A DNA stretch of 64,000 bases. It comes from an uncultured Bacteroidota bacterium. Its GTDB lineage: Bacteria > Bacteroidota > Bacteroidia > Flavobacteriales > Flavobacteriaceae. Position numbers and translations under genes: made by a program. This document shows, in pieces, positions 60,781 to 64,000 of this stretch; position 1 is the stretch's first letter; each line of letters starts with the position of its first letter. The notes below the pieces were generated by a model. That model ran no database searches and was not told the origin of the DNA. It saw only the letters and a list, made by a program, of their open reading frames with translations. Location: the NCBI GenBank assembly GCA_902581145.1, contig CACHNE010000006.1:1-64000 (forward strand). The letters are read 5' to 3'.

Positions 60781-62487
60781 ATGAGAAGAAAATTTAAATT
60801 TTATGCTGCAATTTTATTCAGCTTTGTTATACTTTTTTCCTTTGAAAGTTGCAACAAATCTCAATTTTCAGATAATAGAAATGTATCATCCGCTACTGGG
60901 TGGGCTATAAACAACAAGAAAGGTGGTTTTCAGTACAACACCAACTACAAAGGACAACAAACACCACCAAATATGGTTTTAGTTGAAGGAGGAACTTACA
61001 CTAAAGGCCGAGTTCAAGATGATCCTATGAGAGATTGGAATAACTCTCCCAACCAGCAACATGTTCAATCTTTTTACATGGATCAAACAGAAGTTACCAA
61101 TGTTATGTATCTAGAATATCTTGATTGGTTAAAAAGAAATGAGGATTATGGTGTATACATGGGAGCACTTCCAGATACCCTCGTTTGGAGAAATAAACTT
61201 GGATATGCTGAAGAAATGGTAAACAGTTATTTAAGACACCCTGCGTTTTCAGACTATCCAGTAGTTGGCGTTAGCTGGGTTCAAGCTTATGAATATGCTG
61301 AATGGAGAACTGACAGATATCAAGAGTTAATTCTAGAAAACAGTGGATGGCTTTCAAAAGGAGCCACACTTACAGACAAAGGTGGTAAAATAGCTAACAA
61401 TGATAGTTTAGTTAAATCTGGAAATTTCAACCAGGATGCATATGTTCAAATTCCTAATAAAAGTTTTGGTGGTGAGAATAACATAGGGGGATGGTCAGAA
61501 CTGCTTAAAGGCAGCTCCAGTAGAAAAGAATCAAACAGAATAGCTAACATTAAAGGGTTTTCAGCAGACTCAATTGCTCCCTCATCTGCAAATAGAGAAA
61601 CAGGGTTAATTACACCAAAATTTAGACTTCCTACTGAATCAGAGTGGGAATATGCTGCTCTTGGATTAAAAGAAGTTAGAGAATTTAATGTTTATCAAGC
61701 AAGAAAAAAATATCCATGGCAGGGGCAATATACTAGAACTGGTCAAAGAAAAAACCTTGGAGATCAGCTAGCAAACTTTAAAAATAGTGATGGAGATTAC
61801 GGTGGAATCGCTGGATGGTCTGATGATGGTGCTGACATTACCAACAGAGTTGGTTCTTATAATGCAAATGCTTTTGGTTTATATGATATGGCAGGAAATG
61901 TTGCTGAATGGGTAGCTGATGTATATAGACCAATCGTTGATGATGAATTTAACGACTTTAACTACTATAGAGGAAATGATTATAAGAAATTTGTTATAAG
62001 TGGTGAAGGTGAGGTTGAATTAGCGGAAGAAACCGAGTATAAAACTCTTTCAAACGGAAAAAAAGTTGCAATTGTAAGAGAAGGCGAAATAAGATCTATG
62101 GATTTAGAGGATTCTGATCTTCAAAATAGAACTCAATTTGATAAAAGCTATAATATTAATTATAGAGATGGAGATATTAGATCTTCAAGAAGTTTTAGCT
62201 CGGAAGAAGTTAGAAGTGTTAGAGCTGATGCTGAAGATGGTGAGACTCAAACAATGTATAAATCACCAAACTTAAATAATATTTCAGATTCTGGTGAAAC
62301 TACACTGATCAGTGATCAGGTAAGAGTTTACAAGGGTGGATCTTGGAAAGATAGAGCATACTGGTTAGATCCAGCACAAAGAAGATTTTATCATCAGGAC
62401 CAAGCAACTGATTTTATTGGATTTAGATGTGTAATGTCAAGATTAGGTGGTAAATCGCTAGACATGAAAAGAAGATCCAGAAATTAA
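60781..62487 (+). CDS. gldJ: Gliding motility lipoprotein GldJ (FGE-sulfatase fold)
   Basis: Lipobox FSFESC; VEGGTYTKGRVQDD, SFYMDQTEVTNVMYLEYLDWL, GLYDMAGNVAEWVADVYRP, YKGGSWKDRAYWLDPAQRRF. Confidence 0.93.
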   Translation: MRRKFKFYAAILFSFVILFSFESCNKSQFSDNRNVSSATGWAINNKKGGFQYNTNYKGQQTPPNMVLVEGGTYTKGRVQDDPMRDWNNSPNQQHVQSFYMDQTEVTNVMYLEYLDWLKRNEDYGVYMGALPDTLVWRNKLGYAEEMVNSYLRHPAFSDYPVVGVSWVQAYEYAEWRTDRYQELILENSGWLSKGATLTDKGGKIANNDSLVKSGNFNQDAYVQIPNKSFGGENNIGGWSELLKGSSSRKESNRIANIKGFSADSIAPSSANRETGLITPKFRLPTESEWEYAALGLKEVREFNVYQARKKYPWQGQYTRTGQRKNLGDQLANFKNSDGDYGGIAGWSDDGADITNRVGSYNANAFGLYDMAGNVAEWVADVYRPIVDDEFNDFNYYRGNDYKKFVISGEGEVELAEETEYKTLSNGKKVAIVREGEIRSMDLEDSDLQNRTQFDKSYNINYRDGDIRSSRSFSSEEVRSVRADAEDGETQTMYKSPNLNNISDSGETTLISDQVRVYKGGSWKDRAYWLDPAQRRFYHQDQATDFIGFRCVMSRLGGKSLDMKRRSRN

Positions 62488-62504
62488 ACGAAATTTTTTA
62501 ATTT

Positions 62505-62537
62505 AAAAAAGCCCTATTAAAAAATTAGGGCTTTTTT
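62505..62537. terminator. Intrinsic terminator after gldJ
   Basis: AAAAAAGCCCTA-TTAAAAAAT-TAGGGCTTTTTTT hairpin. Confidence 0.85.
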
Positions 62538-62551
62538 TATACATTTATTAT

Positions 62552-63835
62552 ATGTCAATTCAAGATTTACATGAATTATTTATGAAATCTTCAGGTGTTG
62601 TGACAGACTCCAGAAAAATAAAAACCAACTGTATATTTTTTTCTCTAAAGGGAGCGAATTTTAATGGAAATGAATTCGCAAAATCTGCGATAGAAAATGG
62701 GGCAATATACGCGGTTATTGACGAAAAGAAATATCTTGGTGATAAGGAAAATTATATACTGGTTAAAAACTCATTAACTACTCTACAACAACTTGCAAAC
62801 TTTCACAGAAAGAAAGTTAAAACTAAAATAATTGGAATCACAGGAAGCAACGGTAAAACTACAACGAAAGAACTGATTAATTCTGTATTAAAAACACATT
62901 TTAAAACCTATTGTACAAAGGGAAATCTCAATAATCATATTGGTGTTCCATTATCTCTTTTAGAAATTGCGGATAACACAGAATTTGCAGTTATTGAAAT
63001 GGGTGCAAATCATATTGGTGAGATTGAATTGCTCTCAAAAATAACCGAACCTAATTATGGTTATATAACCAACTTCGGCAAGGCTCATTTAGAGGGTTTC
63101 GGAAGTGAGCAAGGGGTAATAAAAGGAAAGTCTGAATTATATGAGTTTCTTATTGAAAACTCTGGTTTTATTTTTTATAATTCAGATGATGAAAAACAAA
63201 AAAATATTTTGTCAAATTATAAGAATAAATTTGGTTTTGGAAAAGATGCAAGTGATCTAAACTATTTAGTTAAAGCGGAAAACCCAAATATAATTATTGA
63301 AGTAAATAATAATACTTTCGAAAGCTCACTTTTTGGAAACTATAACATTACTAATATTATTTCTGCAATTTCCATTGGTATATTTTTAGGTGTACCTATC
63401 AAAAAAGTAAAAAATGGGGTTTCAAACTACATATCTTCAAATAATAGATCCCAAATTTTGAAAATTAACTCGAATAATATAATTCTGGATGCATATAATG
63501 CTAATCCATCAAGCATGCTTTTAGCTATAAAGGCATTTCAAAATGCTGAACTTGAAAATAAGATATTAATTCTTGGCGATATGCTTGAGCTAGGTAAGGA
63601 TGAAAATAAATTTCATCAAGAAATTGTAGATTATTGTAATGATCTTGACATAGAAAGGGTGTTTCTTGTTGGTAAAATTTTTTCTAAAACAAATTATTCA
63701 AATAAATTTATCAGTACTAATAATTACATTGAATTGTCAAATAATAAAGAGTTCAAAAAAATTAAGGACTCGAGCTTATTAATTAAAGGATCTCGTGGAG
63801 TTAAACTTGAAAAAATTGTTGACTATATTTCCTAA
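62552..63835 (+). CDS. murF: UDP-N-acetylmuramoyl-tripeptide-D-alanyl-D-alanine ligase
   Basis: GVVTDSRKIKTNCIFFSLKGANFNGNEF, GITGSNGKTTTKELINSV, DAYNANPSSMLLAI. Confidence 0.95.
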   Translation: MSIQDLHELFMKSSGVVTDSRKIKTNCIFFSLKGANFNGNEFAKSAIENGAIYAVIDEKKYLGDKENYILVKNSLTTLQQLANFHRKKVKTKIIGITGSNGKTTTKELINSVLKTHFKTYCTKGNLNNHIGVPLSLLEIADNTEFAVIEMGANHIGEIELLSKITEPNYGYITNFGKAHLEGFGSEQGVIKGKSELYEFLIENSGFIFYNSDDEKQKNILSNYKNKFGFGKDASDLNYLVKAENPNIIIEVNNNTFESSLFGNYNITNIISAISIGIFLGVPIKKVKNGVSNYISSNNRSQILKINSNNIILDAYNANPSSMLLAIKAFQNAELENKILILGDMLELGKDENKFHQEIVDYCNDLDIERVFLVGKIFSKTNYSNKFISTNNYIELSNNKEFKKIKDSSLLIKGSRGVKLEKIVDYIS

Positions 63836-64000
63836 CTAATTTCCAATTAAAGTGATAATAATTCTTCTTTTTGATGCATAATTCCTATGCTCACAAAGAT
63901 AAACTCCTTGCCATGTACCAAGCTGCGGAATACCATTTTTAATTGGAAAACAAACAGATGAACCAAGCAAACTACTTTTTATATGAGAAGTCATATCATC
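63836..64000 (-). CDS. YjbQ family protein (UPF0047), partial at window edge
   Basis: Minus-strand translation ending ...KNGIPQLGTWQGVYLCEHRNYASKRRIIITLIGN*. Confidence 0.85.
   Translation of the reverse strand, partial: DDMTSHIKSSLLGSSVCFPIKNGIPQLGTWQGVYLCEHRNYASKRRIIITLIGN

Overview
AT-rich chromosomal window whose gene content (T9SS porU/porV, gldJ, UpxY/NusG-like antiterminator, TAnnTTTG-type promoters) points to a marine-type Flavobacteriia/Bacteroidota. Left part (about 0-24.4 kb, all minus strand) is one long surface-polysaccharide cluster. It starts with a two-gene regulatory module (winged-helix + degenerate nucleotidyltransferase-like protein, then an UpxY/NusG-like antiterminator). 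It encodes predicted routes to dTDP-L-rhamnose, UDP-ManNAcA, UDP-GlcA/UDP-xylose, an amidination trio (WbpG-like/HisH/HisF) and sulfation (sulfotransferase, CysQ). It also holds Wzx/Wzy-like proteins, a heparinase-like gene split by one in-frame TAA, and a 60-codon remnant of an FAD-binding protein. The middle part carries ahcY-metK, two HIGH-superfamily nucleotidyltransferases next to cysC, a tRNA-Arg(TCG), yqeY, galE and a near-complete dcw cluster (ftsZ back to mraZ). The right part has an alpha/beta hydrolase, engB, a PafA-type phosphatase, mlaE/mlaF-like genes, pdhA/pdhC, porV/porU, gldJ, murF and a partial YjbQ-family gene. No CRISPR, IS element or prophage was seen. The points most worth following up are: (1) the regulator/UpxY module with paired AAAAGTACTTATTTT repeats over its own predicted promoter; (2) the cysC-linked nucleotidyltransferases, one with HPGY in place of HxGH; (3) the triple 10-bp GTGGTAAAAT operator before mraZ; (4) repeated I[VI]HxL[ED] motifs in the very long acidic FtsZ linker; (5) convergent gene pairs with no intergenic DNA at all. 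All product names come from reading the translations by eye; no searches were run.
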